Source: Bacteroidales bacterium
GTDB lineage: Bacteria > Bacteroidota > Bacteroidia > Bacteroidales > ML635J-15
Length of the DNA: 64,000 nucleotides
NCBI GenBank assembly: GCA_017620015.1
Contig: JAFZRE010000025.1
Location: forward strand, 1 to 64,000
Direction of reading: 5' to 3'
Below the pieces are notes generated by a model that did not search any database, had not been told where the DNA came from, and saw only the letters and a list, made by a program, of their open reading frames with translations. Positions 27,433 to 35,045 of this stretch are shown piece after piece (the first letter of the stretch is position 1; each line of letters starts with the position of its first letter). The translations under genes and the position numbers were made by a program.

Positions 27433-28494
27433 ATGAAAAGGTTGGTATTCATATTGTTGGCGTTTTCTCTGCTGTATTCCTGCAAGGATTACAGACAGGA
27501 AAAATGCGTGGTTGAGGGAAACCGCTACTCGCAGAACTTTGGAATTGTGGCTACCGACGATGGCTACGACGTTACACTAACGCGCAATAACCGCGTTTTG
27601 CATCTCTCGCGCGAGAAGTCCGATTCGGCAATACAAATTCCAATACACAGTGCCGTTTGCTTCTCGACAACACATACGGCTTTCATCTCGCAACTTGGCG
27701 AGGCTTCGTCGATAACTGGATTGAGCGGAACGGAATACGTTTGCGACCCTGTTGTTGTGCAAATGATTCGCGATGGCAAGATTAAGGAAATCGGCTACGA
27801 CAAGCAACTGGATATGGAACGCATAATCTCGTTGAAGCCCGACGTTGTCTTTGCATACGGTATTGACAATGAGTCTATCTCCGGTTTCCAGAAGCTTGAA
27901 AGGATAGGTATTCCGATTGTCATTGTTGACGACTATCTGGAGCCACGTCCGTTGGGCAGAACCGAATGGATGAAATTCTTCGGCTGCTTCTACGACAAGT
28001 TGGAAATGGCAGAACACTATTTCGACAGTGTCGAAAACCGCTACAATGAAATCAAGGCTATGCCGACCGACAAAAGCCCGAAGGTGCTTGTAAGTTTGCC
28101 GTGGAAAGGGACTTGGTGGGTTCCGGGTGGCAACAGTTTCTTCGCCAATTTTGTAAAAGAGGCTGGCGGTCAGTATGTCTTCGACAACGAATCGACAGAG
28201 AGCCTTCCGTATTCCATTGAACAGGTTTTCCTAATGGCAAGCGACGCCGAGGTGTGGCTCAATACCAACGAGAAGACCAAGCGTTCGCAAATCCTTGATG
28301 TGGATTCCCGCCTCGAAAATCTGGCACCATACAAGAACGCACGCATTTACAATAACAATAAGATTACCAGTGAATATGGCGGTAGTGACTTCTGGGAGTC
28401 GGGCATTGTGCATCCCGATATAATCCTGCAGGATTTACGCAAGATTTTCTCCGAGGACGACGACAGCCTTCATTATTACATGCGACTTGAATAG
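27433..28494 (+). CDS. ABC transporter substrate-binding lipoprotein (cobalamin/iron-chelate type)
   Basis: A 353-residue lipoprotein: signal peptide MKRLVFILLAFSLL with lipobox LLYSC. The body matches the BtuF/FecB class III binding-protein fold (TSITGLSGTEYV-like first lobe, IISLKPDVVFAYG, IPIVIVDDYLE, a linking helix and a second lobe with GGNSFFANFVKEAGGQYVF). It would capture a corrinoid, heme or siderophore and hand it to the permease. The start at 27433 is preferred over a TTG at 27391 because it opens the lipoprotein signal and follows the promoter. No cobalamin riboswitch is present in the short leader, so the ligand stays open. Confidence 0.88.
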   Translation: MKRLVFILLAFSLLYSCKDYRQEKCVVEGNRYSQNFGIVATDDGYDVTLTRNNRVLHLSREKSDSAIQIPIHSAVCFSTTHTAFISQLGEASSITGLSGTEYVCDPVVVQMIRDGKIKEIGYDKQLDMERIISLKPDVVFAYGIDNESISGFQKLERIGIPIVIVDDYLEPRPLGRTEWMKFFGCFYDKLEMAEHYFDSVENRYNEIKAMPTDKSPKVLVSLPWKGTWWVPGGNSFFANFVKEAGGQYVFDNESTESLPYSIEQVFLMASDAEVWLNTNEKTKRSQILDVDSRLENLAPYKNARIYNNNKITSEYGGSDFWESGIVHPDIILQDLRKIFSEDDDSLHYYMRLE

Positions 28495-29509
28495 GACAGT
28501 TGTAAATATTATAAAGTTTGTGGTAATTGCGCTTGTGCTTCTGGCACTGGCAATTATCGACGTGTGCACTGGTTCCAATCCTATCCCGCTGTCGGATATT
28601 ATGGACTACATTTTCGGTAGTTCGGATATGTCTGTCGATTACCAGTTTACTATCCGTGAATTCCGCTTGGCACGACTTATCACGGCTATGATTGCAGGAG
28701 CTGCGCTGTCGGTGTCGGGCTTGCTGATGCAGACAATCTTCCGAAATCCGCTGGCTGGTCCGTATGTGCTTGGCATAAGCAACGGTGCGAGTTTGGGCGT
28801 GGCTGTTATTGTACTCGGAAGCGGTATGTTTTTGCCGTCGGCAGATGTGTCGAACTTTGCAATACTTATTGCCGCTGGTCTTGGTGCTGCCGCCGTGCTG
28901 ATGCTTATTCTCGCCGTGAGCCTTCGCGTGAGGGACATTCTGAGCATACTTATCGTTGGTATTCTTGTGTCGGGAGTGGTGGCTTCGGTGGTGAATGTAA
29001 TGCAGTTTTTCTCAAACGAGGTCAATGTAAAGTCGTATGTTGTGTGGACAATGGGCAGCCTCGATTCGGTGTCGTTCAACGATTCGGTTGTGCTGATACC
29101 CGTGTGCTTGATAATGTGTGCCGTGCTCTATATGTTTTCCAAGAAACTCAACATTCTGCTCCTTGGCGAGCAGTTTGCCGTGAGTATGGGACTTAACATA
29201 AAGTGGTTGCGCGTTATTATATTTATAGGTGTAAGCGTACTTACGGGTGCCGTTACCGCTTTCTGCGGACCGTTAGGTTTCATCGGACTTGCCGTGCCGC
29301 ACATTTCGAGGTGGATTTTCAACACTTCCGACCATTTTGTGCTTGTGCCGGCTTCGATGATACTTGGCGCAGCTTTCCTGCTGTGTGGCGATATTCTTTC
29401 GCATGCGCTTTATTCTCAGGGCGTTCTGCCGATAAATGCTGTAATTTCGATTCTCGGTGCGCCTTTCATTATTTGGATTGTGTTTAAAAATCAGCGGACA
29501 GTGATATGA
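28487..29509 (+). CDS. FecCD/BtuC-family ABC permease
   Basis: A 340-residue inner-membrane protein with about ten hydrophobic helices and the family motifs RLARLITAMIAGAALSVSG, NPLAGPYVLGISNGASLG and GFIGLAVPHISR. It forms the channel that imports the chelate delivered by the upstream lipoprotein. No ATG fits the start; a TTG at 28487, overlapping the last codons of the preceding gene, places the first helix correctly. Its stop overlaps the next start as ATGA. Confidence 0.92.
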   Translation: MNRTVVNIIKFVVIALVLLALAIIDVCTGSNPIPLSDIMDYIFGSSDMSVDYQFTIREFRLARLITAMIAGAALSVSGLLMQTIFRNPLAGPYVLGISNGASLGVAVIVLGSGMFLPSADVSNFAILIAAGLGAAAVLMLILAVSLRVRDILSILIVGILVSGVVASVVNVMQFFSNEVNVKSYVVWTMGSLDSVSFNDSVVLIPVCLIMCAVLYMFSKKLNILLLGEQFAVSMGLNIKWLRVIIFIGVSVLTGAVTAFCGPLGFIGLAVPHISRWIFNTSDHFVLVPASMILGAAFLLCGDILSHALYSQGVLPINAVISILGAPFIIWIVFKNQRTVI

Positions 29510-30225
29510 CGGGAGAGGTGGTACTGAATATAGAAGGACTCGTTTTCGGACATAAGGCTCCGTTGGTGTCGCAAGCGGTTGATATTTCGGCGAGTGCGGG
29601 CGATTTTATCTGCCTTGTGGGACGAAATGGCACGGGAAAGACGACAATGCTGAGTACGCTCATCGGAGTAAAGAAGCCTTTGGCAGGACATATAAGCATC
29701 TGCGGTGTGCCACTCGACCGAATTTCGGCAAGGGAGAAGTCGCGCTATATCAGTTTTGTGCCGTCGAAGGTGGAGGCGGTGCTGAATATGCGTATCCGCG
29801 ACCTGATTGCTGTCGGCAGAAGTCCTTATACAAACATTTTCGACCGCCGTACGAAGGCCGACGAGGCTATAATTGAGGATTTTATACAGAAATTCGGTTT
29901 GTCGGACATTGCCGCTTCGATGATTACCGAAGTGAGCGATGGCGAAAGGCAGAAGGCAATGATTTGCCGAGCGATGGTTCAGCAGACGCCTGTGATTCTG
30001 CTCGATGAGCCGACCGCTTTCCTTGATTTCTTTGCAAAGCGCAAACTTTTGTCCGACCTGAAGAAAATTGCCTCGGAGGAAAACAGATGCATAATTTTCT
30101 CGTGCCACGATTTGGAAATTGCAGCAAAATATTGCTCCCATATCTGGCTTCTCGACGATAGAAAACTCGAATCGGTAACCGTTGATGAATTCCTTAATGG
30201 CGGTTATTTCTCAAAATATCAGTAA
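29506..30225 (+). CDS. ABC transporter ATP-binding protein (BtuD/FecE type)
   Basis: A 239-residue nucleotide-binding subunit with Walker A GRNGTGKTT, Q-loop region around YISFVPSK, signature VSDGERQK (a variant of LSGGQ seen in this class), Walker B VILLDEPTAFLD and switch His in IIFSCHDLE. It powers the permease encoded just upstream and is translationally coupled to it by ATGA. It completes a three-gene importer; the outer-membrane TonB receptor that normally feeds such a system is not adjacent. Confidence 0.93.
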   Translation: MTGEVVLNIEGLVFGHKAPLVSQAVDISASAGDFICLVGRNGTGKTTMLSTLIGVKKPLAGHISICGVPLDRISAREKSRYISFVPSKVEAVLNMRIRDLIAVGRSPYTNIFDRRTKADEAIIEDFIQKFGLSDIAASMITEVSDGERQKAMICRAMVQQTPVILLDEPTAFLDFFAKRKLLSDLKKIASEENRCIIFSCHDLEIAAKYCSHIWLLDDRKLESVTVDEFLNGGYFSKYQ

Positions 30226-30298
30226 AGGCGAGAATACAAGGATATTTTATCCGCTAAACATAAAACATTGCATTTTTTTGCACAATAGAAAATATGCT

Positions 30299-30306
30299 TA
30301 TATTTG
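30299..30306 (+). promoter_or_regulatory. Promoter -7 element of the 30.3-kb lipoprotein
   Basis: TATATTTG, 31 bases before the ATG at 30338. Confidence 0.65.
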
Positions 30307-30337
30307 TAACAATATATTTTAAACGGATTGTAAGATT

Positions 30338-31090
30338 ATGAAAACGAAACTTTTAATATCATTACTCGTTGCAGCAATGGTTGGGATGTTTATAAGTTGC
30401 GATCAAGGAATTTTTGCCAAGTTCAAACCCAACGAAGAACTTTTTGAATATACTTGCTATGACAAAGGAAGTTACTGGGTTTATGAGGATTCGGCAACTC
30501 ATAAAACTGATAGTCTTGTTGTTATAACAAAACCCATTAAGACGGTAACAACTGCCGATTATGGATCCGATGTCACTACAAAAACATTCCGTTTTCATTA
30601 TGTTTATGCAAGCGAAATTGTAAATATTAAGGATACTTTTATTTTTGAGCCGACAGTTCATGGATATCTGCTTCGTACTGATTTAGGTTGGAATCCTGAA
30701 TGGTATTACACATATCCTTTCCCGTATAACAATAATGGAAAAAATTTTCGCGGTACATATATGCTCGGTTATATGAATATGCCAACCCCTATTGATGATT
30801 CAGAAGGGAAAAATTACTGCATAACAAATGCAATGCCTTGGTGTGACAAATATTATCAATCTTATGTTGTGGAAACTAACAAATATTATGATGTAAAAAG
30901 AATTGTAACAATAAGCAATGCTCGAGATGAACTATATACTGGCAGATCTCATTTTGATTCAATTGTTTCATACTGGGCAAGAAATATTGGTGTTGTGCGC
31001 TGGGAATGTTACGATTCTACATCATCGGTCATAATGAACTTGGTAAGATATGATGTTAAAAATTTAAAGAAGAAAGACTTAAAAAAATGA
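30338..31090 (+). CDS. Lipoprotein of unknown function
   Basis: A 250-residue protein with a lipoprotein signal (MKTKLLISLLVAAMVGMF, lipobox FISC). The mature part is rich in Tyr, Trp and Thr with beta-strand character (YDKGSYWVYEDSATHKTDS, KYYDVKRIVTISNA) and ends Lys-rich. I do not recognise the family; the YxxGSYWVYxD opening is common in uncharacterised Bacteroidota lipoproteins. Codon use is more AT-rich than in the neighbouring importer genes. It has its own promoter and appears monocistronic. Confidence 0.75.
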   Translation: MKTKLLISLLVAAMVGMFISCDQGIFAKFKPNEELFEYTCYDKGSYWVYEDSATHKTDSLVVITKPIKTVTTADYGSDVTTKTFRFHYVYASEIVNIKDTFIFEPTVHGYLLRTDLGWNPEWYYTYPFPYNNNGKNFRGTYMLGYMNMPTPIDDSEGKNYCITNAMPWCDKYYQSYVVETNKYYDVKRIVTISNARDELYTGRSHFDSIVSYWARNIGVVRWECYDSTSSVIMNLVRYDVKNLKKKDLKK

Positions 31091-31358
31091 TGCGTTTTCC
31101 GTGTCTGCCGTCTTTTGAAAATTTAAACAACATAAAACACAGAAACAATTAGAAACGGCGAAGCCATAGAAACAACCTATCCTGTCCTGTCGGATTTACT
31201 GTCTTCGGGCAGTGAGCTAAAGGTTGCATTCCGACACGCTTGAATATTAGCATTTGTAATGCGTAAAATCCTGTGGCGTTTTTTTGAAAAAAAGAACTTG
31301 AAAAAATGGTCGTGTCAAAAATTAATAGTAATATTGCAATTTGAAAAGTTTTTTTGAA
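31091..31358. repeat. Intergenic repeat remnants upstream of the PIN module
   Basis: This stretch contains gaaacggcgaagccatagaaac (the same unit as the 57.3-kb array), and gcatttgtaatgcg, resembling the ggatttgtaat element at 31.9 kb. No gene or promoter was recognised. Confidence 0.5.
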
Positions 31359-31493
31359 ATGAAGACAACATCAACGAAAGCAAGGAAATCGAGTAAAATT
31401 GACAAGAGGTTCTTTAAGCCTGTGCCAAGAAAACTGGTGAAACTTACCAAGTACAAAGAACTTGTTCCAGATCCGTTTGGCTTGGAGTTATGA
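31359..31493 (+). CDS. 44-residue basic protein, probable antitoxin of the PIN gene
   Basis: A short ORF whose stop overlaps the start of the PIN-domain gene by ATGA. The product (MKTTSTKARKSSKIDKRFF..., ending LVPDPFGLEL) is strongly basic at the N-terminus and hydrophobic/acidic at the C-terminus, which would suit DNA binding plus toxin-binding segments. It is shorter than most antitoxins and has no recognised ribbon-helix-helix or AbrB pattern. The call rests on overlap and context only. Confidence 0.5.
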   Translation: MKTTSTKARKSSKIDKRFFKPVPRKLVKLTKYKELVPDPFGLEL

Positions 31494-31906
31494 GATACCT
31501 TCTTGATACCCATGCCCTTGTATGGCTTATATCGCACGAGGAAGCTCGGCTTCCCGAATCGTTGCGCAATAGTATCAAGTATTACGAGGACGAGTTTGCC
31601 ATATCGGAAATTTCGCTTGTTGAAATAATCCAGTTGCAGCAGATTGGACGCCTCGAAGCCAATCGTCCCGACAAGATTCGTTCGGTTGTGGAGGCAAATG
31701 GTATCGCCATACTGCATATAGCCCCAGATATTATGGAGACATTCTACGACTTACCTATGCCGGATATTGCTGGACGAACTCATTCCGACCCTTTCGACCG
31801 AATTATTATTGCTACCGCATTGCGACGAGGATATACTTTGGTAAGCCATGACACTAAGTTTCCATGGTATAAAGAACATTGTCGGCTGTCAATGTTTGAA
31901 GTCTGA
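31490..31906 (+). CDS. PIN-domain protein, probable VapC-like toxin
   Basis: A 138-residue PIN-fold ribonuclease candidate. The acidic active-site set is visible: Asp in MRYLLDTHALVWL (Asp6), Glu in SEISLVEI (~Glu45), Asp in HSDPFDRIIIATAL (~Asp98-101) and Asp in LVSHDTKF. The DTHxLxW start and DPFDRxIIATA motif are typical of the COG3744 subgroup of type II toxin-antitoxin PIN proteins that cleave RNA. It overlaps the 44-residue upstream ORF. Repeats border the module on both sides, hinting at mobility. Confidence 0.85.
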   Translation: MRYLLDTHALVWLISHEEARLPESLRNSIKYYEDEFAISEISLVEIIQLQQIGRLEANRPDKIRSVVEANGIAILHIAPDIMETFYDLPMPDIAGRTHSDPFDRIIIATALRRGYTLVSHDTKFPWYKEHCRLSMFEV

Positions 31907-31927
31907 TTGTCTGTTTTTGCTGATTTT

Positions 31928-31990
31928 ATGATGCATGTCCTCCGTCCTTCGGATTTGTACCCCGTTTGTTCGGATTTGTAATCTGCAATT
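31928..31990. repeat. GGATTTGTAA-type intergenic repeat
   Basis: Two copies of cggatttgta with spacers (ccttcggatttgtacccc, gttcggatttgtaatctgc) downstream of the PIN gene. A weaker relative lies upstream of the module (gcatttgtaatgcg). Confidence 0.5.
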
Positions 31991-32021
31991 AAATTTAAGC
32001 ATCCATCACCGCATTTTTGAT

Positions 32022-32029
32022 TATTTTTG
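32022..32029 (+). promoter_or_regulatory. Promoter -7 element of cinA
   Basis: TATTTTTG, 21 bases before the ATG at 32051. Confidence 0.65.
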
Positions 32030-32050
32030 CATAAAATATATATCACTAAT

Positions 32051-33412
32051 ATGAATGCAGGAATCATAATTATAGGTGACGAAATCCTTATAGGTCAGGT
32101 TGTTGACATAAACTCATCGTGGATTTCGCGTGAGATGAACAAGATAGGTTTCCGTACCGAGACCGTGATTACCGTTGGCGACGATGGAAAGTCGATTTCG
32201 GATGCCATTGACAGGTGTCTGGAAGTTGCTGATGTGGTGTTTATGACTGGCGGACTTGGTCCTACCAAGGATGACATTACCAAGAAGGTAATCTGCGAAA
32301 AGTTTGGTACCGAGTTGGTTCTGAACGAAGCGGTTCTTGCCAATGTTGCCGAAATGCTTGGTCGCCGTGGTATTGCTCTTACCGAGAACAATCGTGGTCA
32401 GGCTCTTGTTCCTGCAACCGCAACGGTGGTTAACAATGCAGTCGGTACTGCTCCTGGAATTATGATGGAAATTTCCAATATTTCGCATTCCGTTCCCTTC
32501 GTTTCGACAAGCTCAACGGGCGGAATAAATTCGCTCCCTGAGACGCTCCCTGAGCGTAGTCGAAGGGCAAGTCGAAGGGTCGAATTGGTTGGGAGAAACA
32601 AACTCCTCTTCTCCATGCCTGGCGTTCCCTTCGAGATGCGCTACTTGATGGAGCACGAGATAATTCCACTAATAAAGAAGCATTACAATTTGAAACCAGT
32701 ATTTCACAAGACTTTGTTGCTCACAGGTATTGCCGAGTCGATTCTTGCCGAAAAGATTTCCGACTGGGAGGATTCGCTTGCCGAAAATGTGAAACTGGCA
32801 TATCTGCCTGCATATTCGAGCATTCGTCTGCGTTTGAGTGTGTACCAGCCAGACGATACCACCGAAAGCTACATAAATGCAAAGGTCGAGGAACTGAAAA
32901 GGATTGTTCCCGAAAACATTATTGCCTACGAGGACATAAAGTTGGAAGAACTTGTCGGTAAGTTGCTCAAGGACAAGCATTTTACGGTTGCAACAGCCGA
33001 AAGTTGCACAGGTGGCAAGGTTGCTTCGCTGATAACTTCGGTGTCGGGAAGTTCGGAGTACTACAAAGGTTCTGTGGTGTCGTATTGCAATGAGGTAAAG
33101 GCCGATGTCTTGGGCGTAAGCCGTGCCGACTTGGAAAAGTATGGCGCTGTAAGCAGTACCGTTGCCGAGCAGATGGCTTCGGGAGTGCGCCGTTTGCTTA
33201 AGACTGATTACGCAGTTGCTACAACTGGCATAGCAGGACCAACCGGCGGTAGCGACGAAAAACCTGTCGGCACAGTGTGGATTGCTGTTGCTACGCCAAC
33301 TAAAGTTGTAAGTCGTAAGTATGTTTTTGGTAAGGATAGAGCAATAAATATCGAGAGATTTGCCGCTTCGGCTTTGTCGATGCTGATAGTGGAGATGGAG
33401 AAAGAATGTTAA
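32051..33412 (+). CDS. cinA: CinA family protein with an internal repeat-encoded insert
   Basis: A 453-residue two-domain CinA. The N-terminal MoCF-like domain (MNAGIIIIGDEILIGQVVD, FMTGGLGPTKDD) is linked to ADP-ribose/NAD-derivative pyrophosphatase activity in characterised homologues; the C-terminal domain (ATAESCTGGKVASLI, GIAGPTGGSDEKPVGTVW) is the nicotinamide-nucleotide amidase type. Together they recycle pyridine nucleotides. Between GTAPGIMME and LLFSMPGVPFEM, normally a short stretch, there are about 40 extra residues (~140-183) encoded largely by CTGAGC-GTCGA repeats at 32494-32586. The frame stays open. The ATG at 32051 is preferred to a TTG at 32027. Confidence 0.93.
   Translation: MNAGIIIIGDEILIGQVVDINSSWISREMNKIGFRTETVITVGDDGKSISDAIDRCLEVADVVFMTGGLGPTKDDITKKVICEKFGTELVLNEAVLANVAEMLGRRGIALTENNRGQALVPATATVVNNAVGTAPGIMMEISNISHSVPFVSTSSTGGINSLPETLPERSRRASRRVELVGRNKLLFSMPGVPFEMRYLMEHEIIPLIKKHYNLKPVFHKTLLLTGIAESILAEKISDWEDSLAENVKLAYLPAYSSIRLRLSVYQPDDTTESYINAKVEELKRIVPENIIAYEDIKLEELVGKLLKDKHFTVATAESCTGGKVASLITSVSGSSEYYKGSVVSYCNEVKADVLGVSRADLEKYGAVSSTVAEQMASGVRRLLKTDYAVATTGIAGPTGGSDEKPVGTVWIAVATPTKVVSRKYVFGKDRAINIERFAASALSMLIVEMEKEC
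32494..32586 (+). repeat. CTGAGC..GTCGA repeat insertion inside cinA
   Basis: The stretch contains ttcgacaagctcaacgggcg and ccctgagcgtagtcgaaggg in opposite orientations. It coincides with the residues absent from the CinA pattern and keeps the frame. Confidence 0.85.
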
Positions 33413-33483
33413 AAAGCATAAATGATTTAGGCAACCATTTAGGCATATTTTACGTTTAGCTATTTGAACAAAGAATTAAATGT

Positions 33484-35040
33484 ATGAATAGCAAGAAGAT
33501 ATTTGTGATGCTTGTTTCTGTTTTGTTGGGAACAGCAGTTTTTTCGCAAGAAACGCTTTGGGATGAAAATGAAATGCCGTGTCAAGAATATTCGCTTGGC
33601 ATTACAACAGATGCACAATACAGTGAATCGGAAAATGCCTATCTTGGTTGTTATGGTACTACGGTTTCTGCTCAGATTAATTTTTCGCACAATAATGAAA
33701 ATTATGAGCAGACAATCGACAATACTAATTTTTCATGGAAAGTGTTGGGCAGTAATGGCACGCAGATTTTTTCAGGACTTGGCATGGATGAGTTGTCGGA
33801 ACCATTTGAGCATGGTGCATATTTTGTAACGCTTGCTACGACTGATGCAAATGGATGTCAAGTGTTGTCGGATACTTTAGTTCTTTACATATCAGTACCA
33901 CCGACATTTATAGGAACGATAGTTACGCCTTCTATATATCTTGGTGATACGGTTGAGTTGAATGGCATTGTTGTTCCTACGGATGAATGGCAGATTGATA
34001 TGTCCACTGTATCAGTCAATAACGAGCGTTTTTGTTTTAATAATGGCGAGAATGCAAATGTAGAACAATCCAGTTGTTTCAATTTTGTTGGTTTTGCTCC
34101 AAATTTGACGATTACATCTGCCGAAGACATACGATCGGTAGGCGTGAATATGAACCATTCATACATGAGCGACCTTGATGTGTATTTGCAATGTCCTGAT
34201 GGTCGGCGAGTTTCATTGTTTTCTCAATCTTGTGGTGGCGCTTATTTCGGTGAACCGACTGACTTAGATGAACCATATCCTTGCGACGACGGATGGGTTG
34301 GCATTGGATACGATTATTATTGGGCTGAAGGAGAAAACAATGGGCTGATGTCGGAAAATTGTACGGCTAATGCACTTCCGTTGCCTTCTGGTAGTTATCA
34401 GCCAGTTGGAAATTTCAGCGAATTGATTGGTTGTCCGATTAATGGCGAGTGGTGTATAGTTTTTGTCAACCATCATTTTGCTAGTTATGGTACAGTATTC
34501 AGAACGGAGTTGAATTTAGCCGACAATATCAGACCAACAATAAGTTTCCAGAACAATTACGGCAATGAAATGTGGTGGGAAGGCGAAAGCATATTGAATG
34601 AAGGTTATGCGGCTAACAATTTTGCAGTACCGACAACTGTTGGTCAGGTAGAATATACATTCTCGGCAACCGACAATTTTGGTTGTACCTACGATACGAC
34701 CTTGTATGTGAATGTATTGCCCGCAACTGGTATTGATGAGATTTCGGACGATGATATTCTTGTATTTCCTAATCCAGTAAACGATATGCTGACGATTTCT
34801 TCGTCGGAAGCAATTTCAGAAATCGAAATTGTAAATGATAGGGGACAGGTTGTAAGAAGAATGGAGGTAAATGGAAACACTGCGTCTTGCAATGTGAACG
34901 AGCTGGCTAGCGGAGTATATGTGGTAAGAATATACACAATTCGTCCTTTCACTTCGACACTTCGACAGGCTCAGTGCGCTGCAGGGGGCGAAACTCAGGG
35001 TGTGAATAGCGTTATAGAACGGAAGTTTGTAAAGGAATAG
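33484..35040 (+). CDS. T9SS type A protein with proprotein-convertase P-like domain
   Basis: A 518-residue secreted protein with a signal peptide (GTAVFSQ). Residues ~175-345 resemble a P-domain jelly roll (SVGVNMNHSYMSDLDVYLQC, then NGEWCIVFVNHHFASYGTV), a module often attached to secreted proteases, but no protease domain is present. The C-terminal sorting domain (VFPNPVNDMLTISSSE to ASGVYVVRIYT) is interrupted near its end by ~25 residues from a CTGAGC repeat before the final IERKFVKE. The closest internal match for this sorting domain is the giant protein at 51 kb. It converges on the amidase gene with only five bases between stops. Confidence 0.88.
   Translation: MNSKKIFVMLVSVLLGTAVFSQETLWDENEMPCQEYSLGITTDAQYSESENAYLGCYGTTVSAQINFSHNNENYEQTIDNTNFSWKVLGSNGTQIFSGLGMDELSEPFEHGAYFVTLATTDANGCQVLSDTLVLYISVPPTFIGTIVTPSIYLGDTVELNGIVVPTDEWQIDMSTVSVNNERFCFNNGENANVEQSSCFNFVGFAPNLTITSAEDIRSVGVNMNHSYMSDLDVYLQCPDGRRVSLFSQSCGGAYFGEPTDLDEPYPCDDGWVGIGYDYYWAEGENNGLMSENCTANALPLPSGSYQPVGNFSELIGCPINGEWCIVFVNHHFASYGTVFRTELNLADNIRPTISFQNNYGNEMWWEGESILNEGYAANNFAVPTTVGQVEYTFSATDNFGCTYDTTLYVNVLPATGIDEISDDDILVFPNPVNDMLTISSSEAISEIEIVNDRGQVVRRMEVNGNTASCNVNELASGVYVVRIYTIRPFTSTLRQAQCAAGGETQGVNSVIERKFVKE
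34945..35000 (+). repeat. CTGAGC..GTCGA repeat inside a sorting domain
   Basis: Contains cacttcgacaggctcagtgcg-like sequence, the reverse complement of cgcactgagcctgtcgaag. It separates VYVVRIYT from the terminal RKFVKE of the sorting domain without breaking the frame. Confidence 0.8.
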
Positions 35041-35045
35041 ATGTA

